This document shows, piece after piece, positions 40,900 to 50,201 of a stretch of DNA of 64,000 nt. Made by a program: the position numbers and the translations under genes. Numbering within the stretch: the stretch's first letter is position 1; each line of letters begins with the position of its first letter. Location: NCBI GenBank assembly GCA_009859145.1, contig VRVR01000022.1, forward strand, positions 1 to 64,000, in the 5' to 3' direction. The stretch is from Andalucia godoyi. Its lineage: Eukaryota > Discoba > Jakobea > Jakobida > Andaluciidae. The notes beneath the pieces were generated by a model that saw nothing but the letters and a program-made list of their open reading frames with translations, made no database searches and was not told where the DNA came from.

Positions 40900-41104
40900 G
40901 CTGGGCCGCCGCCAGGGAAGATCGCCAAGGCGACAACGACGTGGCAGATGTTGACACGGGGCCATTATCAATTCCAACAGCGGCAGGTGTCGATTGTGAC
41001 TTGTGACGGAGGTGTACGCGTCTGAAACGTGCGGCCGCTGCGGGGAAATCCATCGCAAGTTGTATGAAAACAAGGTGTTGGGTTGCAACATTGATCATGG
41101 GTGA
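40900..41104 (+). pseudogene. C-terminal relic of a Fanzor/TnpB-type RNA-guided nuclease
   Basis: Two adjacent plus-strand frames give a conserved C-terminus when joined. The first (from 40900) reads GKIAKATTTWQMLTRGHYQF followed by QQR, which matches the helix before the third catalytic block of eukaryotic Fanzor proteins (G.I..KTTR.MLT..HY.FRQRL). The second (to the stop at 41102-41104) reads EVYASETCGRCGEIHRKL and ENKVLGC, matching E.YTSKTC..CG..H.KLG..KVF.C, the OrfB zinc ribbon that carries a catalytic acidic residue (the Glu before VYAS). A 1-nt frame shift lies near 40990. The RuvC blocks I and II, the N-terminal domain, the second ribbon cysteine and the following DRD..AA.NI block are missing, so it is dead. 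No terminal repeats were recognised. Confidence 0.55.
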
Positions 41105-41655
41105 TCAGCGATGATTATCCGTGGTTAGTGTACAATGTAGGCGCTCGGCAAAGACGTGAATCATCATACTGTAAGAGATCATCGGCTAAGCTGTTTTCGT
41201 TTTTATTTGGGCCGATCACCAACGCTTTCAATGCAGATCGCACTGCATCAAAGGGGCATCGCAACCACGAGTTTCTTGGTGCTCGGTATCTTCGAAAAAG
41301 AACGGAAAGAAAAGAAAAGAAAGTGAAGCACGAAGAAATTCTAGACTTGATTACGGTAGGAAAAACTGCGTTCTCATAGGGTTAGTACGGTAGGTGAAAG
41401 GAAAAAAACTTCCGATATGATACTGTTGCAAAAAACGCGGTCAACCGTTTCTCGTCTCGAATCAACGACTAATTCCTGTCTTTCGTTTCCGGGAAAAAGA
41501 AAACCACGATTTCCGTGTTTCTTGATTTTACTCTTTTGATTTTCGTTTCCTGCTTTTTGAACTTTGAAATCTTTTTATTATTATTGTTGTTGGTTTTTGT
41601 TAGAGTTACTTTTATTATTTTTAAATTTAAAACAAAAGCATCAAGTCAGAGGGAG
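41105..41655. other. Upstream region of the kinesin-9 gene
   Basis: The A/T content rises towards the kinesin start codon, and the final 150 bases are T-rich. The kinesin frame stays open upstream to about 41515 but without an ATG and with a run of hydrophobic codons typical of translated AT-rich DNA. No gene seen. The remaining part of the kinase-kinesin gap (40538-40899) is also empty. Confidence 0.4.
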
Positions 41656-43935
41656 ATGGGGAAGTCCGCGGTGAAGGTGTGCATTCGGACGCGTCCAACG
41701 ACGAATTTTGCGCAGGACCAGCTGCTGATTGATCCATCTGCAGACTCGATTACGGTGGATTTCCGTCGACGGCAAGCTGGAGGGATTCTTCAGAACCAGC
41801 AGGATGTGTTTCCGTTCCGATTCGACTCTGTGCTGCACAATTCTTCCCAGGAAGCTGTGTATGACTCTGTTGCGTCAGAGATTGTGCAGAGTGTTCTTGA
41901 TGGATACAATGGGACGATCATGTGCTACGGACAGACTGGTGCTGGAAAGACGTTTACGATGATTGGAGGGTCATCGAACTTCAAGTATCGTGGCTTGGTG
42001 CCAAGGTCGCTGGCGCATGTGTACCGGGAAATTGCAGCGCACCCGGAGCAGGCTGTGACAGTGCGGATTTCGTATTTGGAGATTTACAATGACCAGATGT
42101 TTGATCTGCTGAATCCGCAGAACGAAGGGAAGTTGGAGATCCAGGAAGATGGATTGAACACGAGCGTGAAGGGCCTTATGCTGCCAGCTGCGCCGAGCGA
42201 AGAAGACGCATTGGCGCTGCTGTTTGAAGGAGAAACAAATCGAACGATTGCCGAGCATTCCCTCAACGCGCGGTCGACTCGCTCGCATTGCATCTTTACT
42301 GTGCACATAGAATCGAGATCGAGGGTTGAGAGCAATGGAAAGGTGACGTACTCAAAGCTCAACTTGGTGGACCTGGCTGGATCGGAACGCGTAGGAAAGA
42401 CGCACTCCACCGGGACGACTCTGAAGGAAGCCAATTTCATCAACCGATCACTCTCGTTCTTGGAGCAGGTGGTCATTGCACTGGGAACACCGTCTAGGGA
42501 ACACATTCCGTATCGACAGACGAGACTGACCAATGTGCTGAAGGACTCGCTGGGCGGAAACTGCAAGACGCTGCTCATTGCCAACATCTGGGCGGAACCT
42601 CAGTGTTTGGACGAGACGATTTCAACACTCAAGTTTGCAACAAGAATGATGCGCGTCCAAAACGAACCGGTGCAGAACGTGAGCATGGATGCGCAGGCAC
42701 AGGTGAAGGTTCTGGAAAGGCAGGTGCGTGATCTGAGGCAAGAACTGGCGATGATCAAGCAACTCTCTGGACAGTCGTCGAACACCGCGAGCTATGAGCC
42801 ACTTGGAGACTCGGACAAGCACGAATTGCAAAGTCGAGTCTTGTCGTTTGTCAAAGGAGAAGGCGCAGAGGATGCAATCATGGACAAGGTAGAGTCGTTC
42901 TACAGATTCCGTGAAGTTCTTGGGATGTTCCGCGAGGCGTTCCGTGCCATTCAGGCGCAGAATCGCTCGCTTTCATCCAGCATGGGCGGTGGCATGGTTG
43001 GCCCCGGCGTCGGGGCTCTGGGACGAGAGAATTCTGCCGGCAGTGCAAAAGGCGGCCGCAATCAAGGTCCGGGAGTTGGAGAAGTCGATGCACAAGGATC
43101 GCTGGCTGCCACAGGCGTCGGTGCGCCCGCCGCGGAGTTTCTCACACGTCGCAAGACAGACCTGTCCGCTTCGCAGAATCTTGGGTCGCAATCTCCCACC
43201 AGCCAACCACAGCATCAACAAAGGGATGCGTCTGCCGAACAAACTGAAGCATCTTCGAGGCCCGAAAAGAAGGTTGCTTTCGAGGACTACAAGAACAAGG
43301 AAGGGGCCGAGATTGCGCTGCAGCTCCGAGAAGGCCTGGCTCAGCTCAAGGACAAGAAGCGTGCAAGCAAAGACATTGCGCTTCGGGTCAACGAATGTGT
43401 CAAGGAGATCGATAGGCTGAAGAAACAGTTGGGTGCACGTCAGGTTGCAAAGGGCGGCTCGTTCAACGACCAGGATGACAATGGGACGTCCAAGGATATT
43501 ATTTTGGATGAAGAAGAGTTTGCATTGTTCCGTGATCTGAAGAATCAAAAGAGGCAGTACAAGGAGGCATTCGGATCTCTGCGGGAGACCAAGTCCGAAG
43601 TCGAGTATCTCGAGCGCATGACGGATCAGGCCCGCCAGCAACTCATAGTGAACTTTGAAGAATGGTATCTCAAGACGTTTGGTGGAGACGGCGAGGCAGC
43701 AGAGCAGGAGCAGGATGATGACATGATGGTTGGAATGGTCACCTCCGGGAAGACACGACGAATGAACTCTACCGCTACCGAAGACGTCATGGATGAGGCG
43801 GAGAAGTTTGAGCAGCTGGAAATGGACCGCATCTTGTCGGAAGATCCAGAGTCCGCTGCGTTCTACGGCGCAAAGAAGAAGTTTGCACTACACTCCTCTA
43901 AATCCAGACCGAGTGTTCAGAAACGAAAAGTGTAA
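41656..43935 (+). CDS. KIF9: Kinesin-9 family motor (KIF9/KLP1-like)
   Basis: A 759-residue protein with an N-terminal motor: P-loop GQTGAGKT (residues 92-99), switch I NARSTRSH, switch II DLAGSE, and HIPYRQTRLTNVLKDSLGG. Family-level evidence is strong: the N-terminus KVCIRTRPT.NFAQD, the segment LLFEGETNRTIAEHS, and the tail blocks KVAFEDYKNKEGAEI, LDEEEFALFRDLKNQKRQY and LIVNFEEWY all match the kinesin-9A tail. Kinesin-9A (Chlamydomonas KLP1, mammalian KIF9) sits on the central-pair C2 microtubule or moves in motile cilia and regulates beating. The ATG at 41656 follows a long AT-rich leader. It is intact, and its length matches human KIF9 (about 790). Confidence 0.95.
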   Translation: MGKSAVKVCIRTRPTTNFAQDQLLIDPSADSITVDFRRRQAGGILQNQQDVFPFRFDSVLHNSSQEAVYDSVASEIVQSVLDGYNGTIMCYGQTGAGKTFTMIGGSSNFKYRGLVPRSLAHVYREIAAHPEQAVTVRISYLEIYNDQMFDLLNPQNEGKLEIQEDGLNTSVKGLMLPAAPSEEDALALLFEGETNRTIAEHSLNARSTRSHCIFTVHIESRSRVESNGKVTYSKLNLVDLAGSERVGKTHSTGTTLKEANFINRSLSFLEQVVIALGTPSREHIPYRQTRLTNVLKDSLGGNCKTLLIANIWAEPQCLDETISTLKFATRMMRVQNEPVQNVSMDAQAQVKVLERQVRDLRQELAMIKQLSGQSSNTASYEPLGDSDKHELQSRVLSFVKGEGAEDAIMDKVESFYRFREVLGMFREAFRAIQAQNRSLSSSMGGGMVGPGVGALGRENSAGSAKGGRNQGPGVGEVDAQGSLAATGVGAPAAEFLTRRKTDLSASQNLGSQSPTSQPQHQQRDASAEQTEASSRPEKKVAFEDYKNKEGAEIALQLREGLAQLKDKKRASKDIALRVNECVKEIDRLKKQLGARQVAKGGSFNDQDDNGTSKDIILDEEEFALFRDLKNQKRQYKEAFGSLRETKSEVEYLERMTDQARQQLIVNFEEWYLKTFGGDGEAAEQEQDDDMMVGMVTSGKTRRMNSTATEDVMDEAEKFEQLEMDRILSEDPESAAFYGAKKKFALHSSKSRPSVQKRKV

Positions 43936-44085
43936 GTAGGAATGAAATGCTACCGTTAGGGAGAGGGAGAGAAAGAACCGCATATTCTGTTATTAATTTA
44001 CAAATGGTGTGTTCATTCGGATGTTCAGCAAAACAACACAAAAAAGTTAAACAAAGAAGACGAAGAGGAAAGAAGGAAAATTTGA

Positions 44086-46056
44086 TCACCACCGGTACTT
44101 GGGCTTTGGGGGAGAAACACTCACTGCGAGCATCTCTCGATCGTCGTCATCAACATTCTGCCCATTGCCGAAAACGTCTCCGTCGTCGTCATCTTCACCA
44201 TTGGGCTCGTCCGCATCATCGCCAATCGAATCATCCGATTCGCTCATGGACCCAGATCCAGACCCAGATCCACTCATGGTACGCTCAAGAGACTGCGACA
44301 GCATTTCCATAGAAAACGAGCCGGCTTGCATGTCGGATGATCCTCCAGAAGACGGAGAGGCGCCTGGAAACCGACTTGCCGACAGAGAATTGCTGGTGGA
44401 CGATATTCGGCCATTCCAGAACCGGAAAAACGGCTTGACAACCGCGGCCGAATTCGGGAGTGTCAAGGGATCAAAGGGAAAGAACTGATCCAAATGGGAG
44501 AACTCATATGCTTGGTTCATCGACGTGGACACCTTGGAAAACACAAACTGCGAGACGGGCGACTTTCCGAGTTCTCCAATGGATGCCGCCGACGCTACAT
44601 CCGCGTAGCTGATCACCGGCTTGTGTTGTGTTTGCAGCGCAAATATGCGATTCCTGGAAAGAATGTCGTCGCATTGAATGATGGATCTGCAAAACTCCGT
44701 ACGAACCGATGGCAGCAAGACAAGCAGTGGATTAAGGTTCGTTCGACACACAAAGTCCAAAATGTCGTTCAGCTGTCGATTCGAACGAACAATGTTTGGC
44801 ATGAATACCACTGCATAGAACAAGGCCTGCGTCACAGCATAAAAGACGCTGTGTTGCAAGACGTTGGGGCTGGATGGTCGGCACGAGTCATCCCATCTCC
44901 TGACATAGTTTGTCATCCAGTTCACCATTGCCTCGATGGCCTGATGAACTTTGTCCACTTGCAAAAAGCTGGCACGAGCCAGAAAAGAGCCGAGGTATGC
45001 AGCAATGAGAATTCGAACGCGTGGGACTTCCTGTTCATTAAAGAGTTTGTTAAGAAGAAAGGATAAGAATACACTACAGTTTTGCTCAAACATGCCGCAA
45101 AACGCAAAAAGGATAAACTGAACGCACTTTGTGTGTGTGGATTTCAGAACTAGCTCTTGAAACGCGCACAGAAAACACTCAAATACCGTCGACTTTGCTT
45201 CATCTTCGGGCAAGTTTGCATAGAAATCGGTGCACAGTTTCATGAGCATATCGAGTTTCTCCTCGGTGTGCTCCACCTCGGACGAACGTGTACCGTCATG
45301 TCCCTGCGCGGAGACATTCGACGACTCGATCGGCATATGTGACTCGTCCGCATCCATCTCGCCAGACTGCTCCGCCAGCTCCGACAATTCCGACCGATCC
45401 GAGTTCCCAAGCTCAGAGTCCAACCGCAACATGTAATCAAACACCAGAAACAACAAGCTTTTTCGAATCGACGATATCCTATACGACATTACAAACACCG
45501 CGTGCATGAACACGTGGATTCGGAACAGCGACGACGTGCTTCGATACGGAAGCAACGACTCCACAATCTTTGGAATCATCGAAACCGATGTCGGCACTGC
45601 CTCTATCACCGCAATCATTGTGTCCACAGACTGTTGTGCGACATGAAACGCCCACTGCTCTCTTTCCGCTCTCTCTGCGCCTGCTGTCTCGTCCGGAATC
45701 TCATTCGGGATCATGGACTTCACGAGGTTCGCCATCACCTTCTGCACCAGCTTCGGATACACCCCAAGCAGCGCAAGCAACAATGCGTGAAAATGCGGCC
45801 ACGAAGCCGGGTTCAAAGACTGGAATTCAAGCTTCAAAATCACATCCAAAAAATCTGCATGGCTCTTTTCGTCCAGATATGTGCAGCAGTGCGAGAGCGC
45901 CTGGAGCCACCGCTCATGATACGCCGTCTCTGGATTCCGCACTGTATCCAGCATCTCTTGATATTCGTGCTTTTTTCGGCTATGCAGCACTTGGATGATG
46001 TACTGCTTCACCTTCTCCAGCGGAGACGAAGAGTCCTTTCCAGAAGTACCGGCCAT
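44086..46056 (-). CDS. RRN3: RNA polymerase I transcription factor RRN3 (TIF-IA)
   Basis: A 656-residue protein (human RRN3 has 651). RRN3 bridges Pol I and the promoter-bound core factor and is the growth-regulated step of rRNA synthesis. The HEAT-repeat body is recognisable: YHERWLQALSHCCTYLD, HFHALLLALLGVYPKLVQKV, FCGMFEQNCSVFLSFLLNKL and, most diagnostic, RVRILIAAYLGSFLARASF with NWMTNYV, then QALFYAVVFMPNI. FFPFDPLTLPNSA is the conserved C-terminal block. An acidic Ser/Asp-rich tail follows, which in other species carries regulatory phosphosites. I chose the ATG at 46056 because the frame upstream is translated TATA-like leader sequence. It converges with kinesin-9 at its 3' end (150-bp gap). 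Confidence 0.93.
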   Translation of the reverse strand: MAGTSGKDSSSPLEKVKQYIIQVLHSRKKHEYQEMLDTVRNPETAYHERWLQALSHCCTYLDEKSHADFLDVILKLEFQSLNPASWPHFHALLLALLGVYPKLVQKVMANLVKSMIPNEIPDETAGAERAEREQWAFHVAQQSVDTMIAVIEAVPTSVSMIPKIVESLLPYRSTSSLFRIHVFMHAVFVMSYRISSIRKSLLFLVFDYMLRLDSELGNSDRSELSELAEQSGEMDADESHMPIESSNVSAQGHDGTRSSEVEHTEEKLDMLMKLCTDFYANLPEDEAKSTVFECFLCAFQELVLKSTHTKCVQFILFAFCGMFEQNCSVFLSFLLNKLFNEQEVPRVRILIAAYLGSFLARASFLQVDKVHQAIEAMVNWMTNYVRRWDDSCRPSSPNVLQHSVFYAVTQALFYAVVFMPNIVRSNRQLNDILDFVCRTNLNPLLVLLPSVRTEFCRSIIQCDDILSRNRIFALQTQHKPVISYADVASAASIGELGKSPVSQFVFSKVSTSMNQAYEFSHLDQFFPFDPLTLPNSAAVVKPFFRFWNGRISSTSNSLSASRFPGASPSSGGSSDMQAGSFSMEMLSQSLERTMSGSGSGSGSMSESDDSIGDDADEPNGEDDDDGDVFGNGQNVDDDDREMLAVSVSPPKPKYRW

Positions 46057-46178
46057 CGCGCTTGAATATATAAAGTATGTATATGTATGTATATACACAA
46101 AACCCAGGAACAAAGGAACACGGCTCGTGGAGAGAGCAGGAGGGAAAAAGAAATTATAATATACAGTTATATACTTAC

Positions 46179-46273
46179 CTTTCTTTTCTTTTTCTTCTTC
46201 TTTTTCTTCTTCTTCTTCCTCTTCCTCTTCCTCTTCCTCTTCCTCTTCCTCTTCCTCTTCCTCTTCTTCTTTC
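46179..46273 (+). repeat. Polypyrimidine tract (CTT)n(CCTCTT)n
   Basis: Nearly 100 bp of pyrimidines on the plus strand: CTT and TTC runs, then about nine copies of CCTCTT. It lies just upstream of the RRN3 start and beyond the 3' end of IFT81. It is likely length-variable and possibly a nucleosome-free element. Confidence 0.85.
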
Positions 46274-46435
46274 CTGACTGATTATTACTTATCAATGAAA
46301 TACAGAATTCGAACAAATAGATGTACAAAACAGAAAAGGAGCGTATTTGATGCAGTTTATATATGGCATTCATGTTTTGATGTTTTGCTTCGATTGGCGA
46401 AAAGAGCGAACTCAACCCGATGTACAGCCGCTATT

Positions 46436-48610
46436 TTACAGAACAAGTCGATCGACGCCGAGAACAAGCTGGGAGCCTTGGGCCTGGGGGGCGACATGGC
46501 CGACAGCTTGCTCGTCATAGTACCGTCGTTTTGCCTCCAGCAGGGACTCGAGTCTCCCGAGCCACTGCATCTGCATTCTGTTCGGCTCCAGATTCTCCTT
46601 GATGTATCGCTGGCGCTCCTGCAGCTCCCTGGACTGCTGCTGAAGCTGCTGCGCTTGGGCCATGAGCATCTCTTCGTACGTGCTGTGCTCGGAATTGAGG
46701 TTGGACGACCCGTGCGACGACTTGTACTCAAGCTCCTTCCGCGCACGATCTTCCCACGCCTTCACCATCGCCGTCTGGCTCTGCAACAGATGGAAGAGGG
46801 ACTCCTGCTGGCGATAGTCCTCGGTCAGCGCAAGCACATCCTGCTCCGCCATAAGCTTCTCCGTTTCGGCTCCAGCGATCGCGGCTTCAAAGTCCCGCTT
46901 CTTGTCCGAATGCTTGGTTTGCAGCTCGCGATGCTCATCGCGCAACGCTTGCAATTCCTTGATTTGCGGTTGAAGCTGCTGCTTCTTGTTTCGAATCTGT
47001 GCATTGATTTCCTCTACGACGCGAGAGATCTCCTCCAGCGTCTGGCCTTTGCTTTCGTCCAGCGTAGCCTTTTGCGCAGAAACACGATCCAAATCCTCGC
47101 GGACATGCTGGAACCCCTGCACTCCTTTCTTGGACGCCACTTCGTCGAGATACTCGTTCAGCTTGGTGTCACGCGACTTCAAAATATCGACGGTTCGAGA
47201 CAAGACTCCATTTTCCGTTTGGAAAACACCCAACTCGGCCTTCTTCTTCTTGTAGATTGCAGATTTGTTGCGCATCTGAGCAACATACGCATGGATGTCT
47301 TCTTCCTTGGGCGCAGACGACTGTTTGGGCGAAGCGACGGCCTTGGGTGACGCAGCAGCGTGACTTCCAGAGGAGCGCTTCGACGGCGTTCCTCGGCTCT
47401 GGTTCTCCGCCTGCTGAACCTGCTCTCTCATTCTCGCCGCCTCGCTTTCGAGTTCTGTTCGCTTCTTTTGCACCAACGTCAGCTGCTGTCGGAACATCTC
47501 CACTCGCTTGATCTCCTCCTCCGACATGTCTTTCCGCTCATTCTGCTTCGCAGCATTCGACGCCACAATAGACACCGACCCCGAACTTCTTTGCTCAAGC
47601 ACGTTCACACGGTCTTTCAATCTCCTGACATCCGACTCCAGCTTTCGCGGGTCCGTCTGGTCACGCTCAATTCGAGAGAGTGATTCAAAGCGTTCTTGCA
47701 TCTGCTGCAGTTGAAGTGGCAGTCTTTCCATCAGCAGCGAAGATCGCTGGTGGTTCTCTGCCTGCATCTTCGCCAGCACGGCATCGATATCCTCCTCCTC
47801 CGACGATCCGTGAGAGCTCGCTCTTGATTTCAGCTGTGCGGTTGCATCCTCCAAATCTGCTTCTGCCTGCAGCAGCAATCGCTGCTGCTCGCGATACGAA
47901 ATTCCCAATCGTGCGTATTCGTCATACGCTTTTCGCAGAGACTGTGCTCTGTCCACAAGCGACGAGGCACCTTCCAAATCCTCAATCTTTGACTTTAATC
48001 GCGCAACCTTGTTTTCAAGCTGCTCCTTCTCCTGCTCGAGCCCACTGATCTTCGCCCGGAGTTCCGCCGGCGAAACCTTTGTCGACCTATTTTTATCGAC
48101 GACCTTGTGCACAGCCTTGAACTCCTCCTGCAGCGCATGCAGCTTGTTGTTCTCGTCGTCGATTGCGGGGTCCATTAAAAACTCCTCGGGCATGTCCACA
48201 GGCATCAAAAACCTCGCAAGATACACTCGTTTTCTCAAATCCGGCAGCTTCTGCAGAAGCCACAGCATCAAAGGGTACAACACGTTGCGGTCTGCCTTGG
48301 AAAGCGCCTGTGAGAGAACACCCGGGTCCTGAAACTCCTTGTAATTCATAAACCGAATGAGATAATCTGTTGTTCTTCCAGCATATTCCTCGAGCGTGAT
48401 CGAAGCGGACGCCCCGGGACTGAATGGAAATGCAGGAAGCGCCGAGTCAATCACTTGCAAAATAGAATGGAAAAGCCCAAGCAGCTCAATCGGGCTCTTT
48501 TCGTCGAGCTGGAACAATGACAGATCAAGCGACAAGTGGTCCTTCAGCAGCGAAATCACTCCCTGCACAGTCGACGCCGTATACGCCGATGTATATGCTG
48601 ATCCATACAT
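46436..48610 (-). CDS. IFT81: Intraflagellar transport protein 81
   Basis: A 724-residue protein (human 676). IFT81 is a core IFT-B subunit that pairs with IFT74; together their N-termini bind tubulin cargo for axoneme assembly. The N-terminal 130 residues form the calponin-homology-like domain, with LYPLMLWLLQKLPDLRKRVY and LARFLMPVDMPEEFL as near-identical family blocks. The rest is a long coiled coil. Later blocks KSAIYKKKKAELGVFQTENG, KKGVQGFQHVREDLDRVSAQ and LEEISRVVEEINAQIRNKK fit IFT81, as does the C-terminal end with EPNRMQMQWLGRLESLLEAK and RLVL (human ends RLIL). The N-terminus has a small unusual YGSAYTSAYTAS extension. It is divergent from the RNase kappa gene. Confidence 0.95.
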   Translation of the reverse strand: MYGSAYTSAYTASTVQGVISLLKDHLSLDLSLFQLDEKSPIELLGLFHSILQVIDSALPAFPFSPGASASITLEEYAGRTTDYLIRFMNYKEFQDPGVLSQALSKADRNVLYPLMLWLLQKLPDLRKRVYLARFLMPVDMPEEFLMDPAIDDENNKLHALQEEFKAVHKVVDKNRSTKVSPAELRAKISGLEQEKEQLENKVARLKSKIEDLEGASSLVDRAQSLRKAYDEYARLGISYREQQRLLLQAEADLEDATAQLKSRASSHGSSEEEDIDAVLAKMQAENHQRSSLLMERLPLQLQQMQERFESLSRIERDQTDPRKLESDVRRLKDRVNVLEQRSSGSVSIVASNAAKQNERKDMSEEEIKRVEMFRQQLTLVQKKRTELESEAARMREQVQQAENQSRGTPSKRSSGSHAAASPKAVASPKQSSAPKEEDIHAYVAQMRNKSAIYKKKKAELGVFQTENGVLSRTVDILKSRDTKLNEYLDEVASKKGVQGFQHVREDLDRVSAQKATLDESKGQTLEEISRVVEEINAQIRNKKQQLQPQIKELQALRDEHRELQTKHSDKKRDFEAAIAGAETEKLMAEQDVLALTEDYRQQESLFHLLQSQTAMVKAWEDRARKELEYKSSHGSSNLNSEHSTYEEMLMAQAQQLQQQSRELQERQRYIKENLEPNRMQMQWLGRLESLLEAKRRYYDEQAVGHVAPQAQGSQLVLGVDRLVL

Positions 48611-48942
48611 GGCGCCTCCTTTTCAAAAACTCTCCTCTCCCAACTAATAATTACGCAATTACTTTTTATCAACTACAAAATTATAATTACAATTATAATT
48701 AATAATTAATAATTGAAACAAATGAAACACATGTGCACTAAACGAATAGAGCATTCGGCTTCCAAGAATGGCTCATTCGGGAGAACAATAACAGTCAAAC
48801 CTGAAGACAGCCCTAGGCAGAAAACAGACCTTAGGGTTTCAGCTGTACACTCTCCCACCACCAATGAAAAAACGTGCACTACAGATTCTGTGCTCCAGTT
48901 TCTGGTGTCTTTGTTGTTGTTGTTGCTGTCTTTTGGATGCTA

Positions 48943-48983
<41 letters not shown>

Positions 48984-49060
48984 GGAAATTCGATTTGGGT
49001 GACGACTGCACATTTGATATAGAGACAGGACAGAAGAGTTGAAATCATATAGGGAAAAGA
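48611..49060. repeat. Divergent spacer, IFT81 / RNase kappa, with (ATT)n run
   Basis: It holds both promoters. AT-rich inverted sequence (ttataattacaattataattaataattaataatt) lies at about 48681-48715, and an ATT triplet run spans 48943-48983. No X-box-like (RFX) site was found next to IFT81. Confidence 0.7.
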
Positions 49061-49336
49061 ATGGTGAGTAAGTGCGCGATTTGCTATACGTTAATGTCCG
49101 TTTGGGCGATCATAATGCTGGTGATTCTTGCGTCCTTGATGCTGAACCACTCCGTTATCTTCCATGACGTAGACGACCTTGAGAAGAAGGCGGAAGGATG
49201 CTTCCTTGCTGCCCTGTATTATGCCATCACGCTTGTTGTCTCTGGAACCTGCTGGATGGTGTCTGCGCGTCGCGAGAAGCAGAGAGAGGCGTTGGAAGCG
49301 CGAAAAATGCAGTATTCGCAAGGGAGGCAATCGTAA
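49061..49336 (+). CDS. RNASEK: Ribonuclease kappa-like V-ATPase-associated protein
   Basis: A 91-residue protein with two membrane helices: one in MSVWAIIMLVILASLML (residues 12-28) and one in GCFLAALYYAITLVVSGTCW (residues 47-66), joined by a short polar loop and followed by a basic tail. The order K.A.C....S.W..IMLV..........V...D is that of RNase kappa, a small protein first described as an endoribonuclease and later found as a stoichiometric part of the V-ATPase membrane sector, needed for endosomal acidification. Its length matches the family (about 95-137). The first codons (ATGGTGAGTAAG) resemble a splice donor, but the uninterrupted frame matches the family N-terminus, so no intron is proposed. 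A second small membrane protein follows 82 bp later. Confidence 0.8.
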   Translation: MVSKCAICYTLMSVWAIIMLVILASLMLNHSVIFHDVDDLEKKAEGCFLAALYYAITLVVSGTCWMVSARREKQREALEARKMQYSQGRQS

Positions 49337-49418
49337 ATTGTCTATTCTTTCCTCTTCCGTCACCTCCCGCGGCTTCAGCTCTTCTTTTGCATCGACTCAT
49401 ACCCCACTTGCTCAAAGT

Positions 49419-49763
49419 ATGCGTCGTAATCCTCGTAGTACCGGTAGTGGGTACTCTCGCGTTCGGACTGAGGAGCCCCATGACGATCTCGACGGCGCGA
49501 GCGAAGATGGAGATGATGTGGCGCTGCCCTATCCTAGCGATCGAGTTGTCGGAGCGGTTCGGACAGGCCGCCGTCGCATCCGAGTCCAGAGCAGCGAGGA
49601 TGGCGAAGGAGGAAGTGCGGATAGGTGGGCAGGAGATCAGGCGGAGCAACGGGAGCAAGAGAAGGAAGAGGAAGAGGAAGAGGAAGTACTGACGAGTGGT
49701 TCTGCGTGGCTTGTAACGGCGGTAATTGGAACTCTTGCGTGTGTCTTGTTATTATTCTTGTAG
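49419..49763 (+). CDS. Small tail-anchored membrane protein, unknown function
   Basis: A 114-residue frame from the ATG at 49419. The N-terminal 90 residues are hydrophilic, Arg/Glu/Asp-rich with a glutamate run (KEEEEEEE), and the C-terminus is one hydrophobic helix ending in LLLFL with no residues after it (SAWLVTAVIGTLACVLLLFL). That is the topology of a tail-anchored protein inserted post-translationally into the ER or mitochondrial outer membrane. No family recognised. It follows RNase kappa on the same strand at short distance. An AAATAAAA signal lies about 35 bp after the stop. The reading is short and acidic low complexity can arise by chance, so confidence is moderate. Confidence 0.5.
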   Translation: MRRNPRSTGSGYSRVRTEEPHDDLDGASEDGDDVALPYPSDRVVGAVRTGRRRIRVQSSEDGEGGSADRWAGDQAEQREQEKEEEEEEEVLTSGSAWLVTAVIGTLACVLLLFL

Positions 49764-50201
49764 ATTTGTAATTCTCTGTTTGGTGGGGTTTATTAAAGGC
49801 AAATAAAAGCTCCTGAAGTTCCGTGGATGCCGCTCGCCAAAACATAAATCATTATTGATCATCGGGGCTAAGCTGTCACCGAAGACAGATCCAAGCCAAA
49901 CCAGCACATTCCCCAAGCGATTCAAACATTCAAAAATGAACGCTGAAGGAAACAGAATGTGGTCTCGTGGTTTGATGATCATCAGCCAGCTTGCTCACCA
50001 AGAAACAAAATAGAAATCGTAACTTTCGTACGTCTTCCGAGTTTTTCCGCGGTAGATGATAATGCTGCAGAATATCGTGCGCTATCACGTGATCACTGAC
50101 CATTTTTTGTTTTGTTTTTCGATCCATGTTGTAGTATTGTGAGGGAGGTGCATTGTAGTGACTGGTTTACTTCTGAGTGGGCGAGTGAGTGGGTGGAGGC
50201 A
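49764..50201. other. Spacer and promoter of the DEAD-box gene
   Basis: No gene seen. The helicase frame remains open from 50112 but has no ATG until 50202. The segment includes one of the three TCACGTGA sites. A possible 3' splice site (GCATTGTAG) at about 50149-50157 could mean a 5' UTR intron. Confidence 0.4.
50085..50092. promoter_or_regulatory. TCACGTGA palindrome upstream of the DEAD-box gene
   Basis: The octamer lies 110 bp before the start codon, within tatcacgtgatcac. It is the second of three copies in promoter regions of this window. Confidence 0.35.

Noticed and set aside
41515..41655. N-terminal extension of the kinesin-9 frame
   Set aside because: It has no ATG and is a run of Leu/Phe/Val codons from AT-rich leader DNA; the family N-terminus starts at 41656.
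48611..48720. RFX X-box upstream of IFT81 and other ciliary genes
   Set aside because: No GTTGCC-type inverted repeat was found in the ciliary promoters examined by eye.
49061..49075. Splice donor at the RNase kappa start (ATGGTGAGTAAG)
   Set aside because: Continuous translation matches the family N-terminus, so the donor-like sequence is coding.
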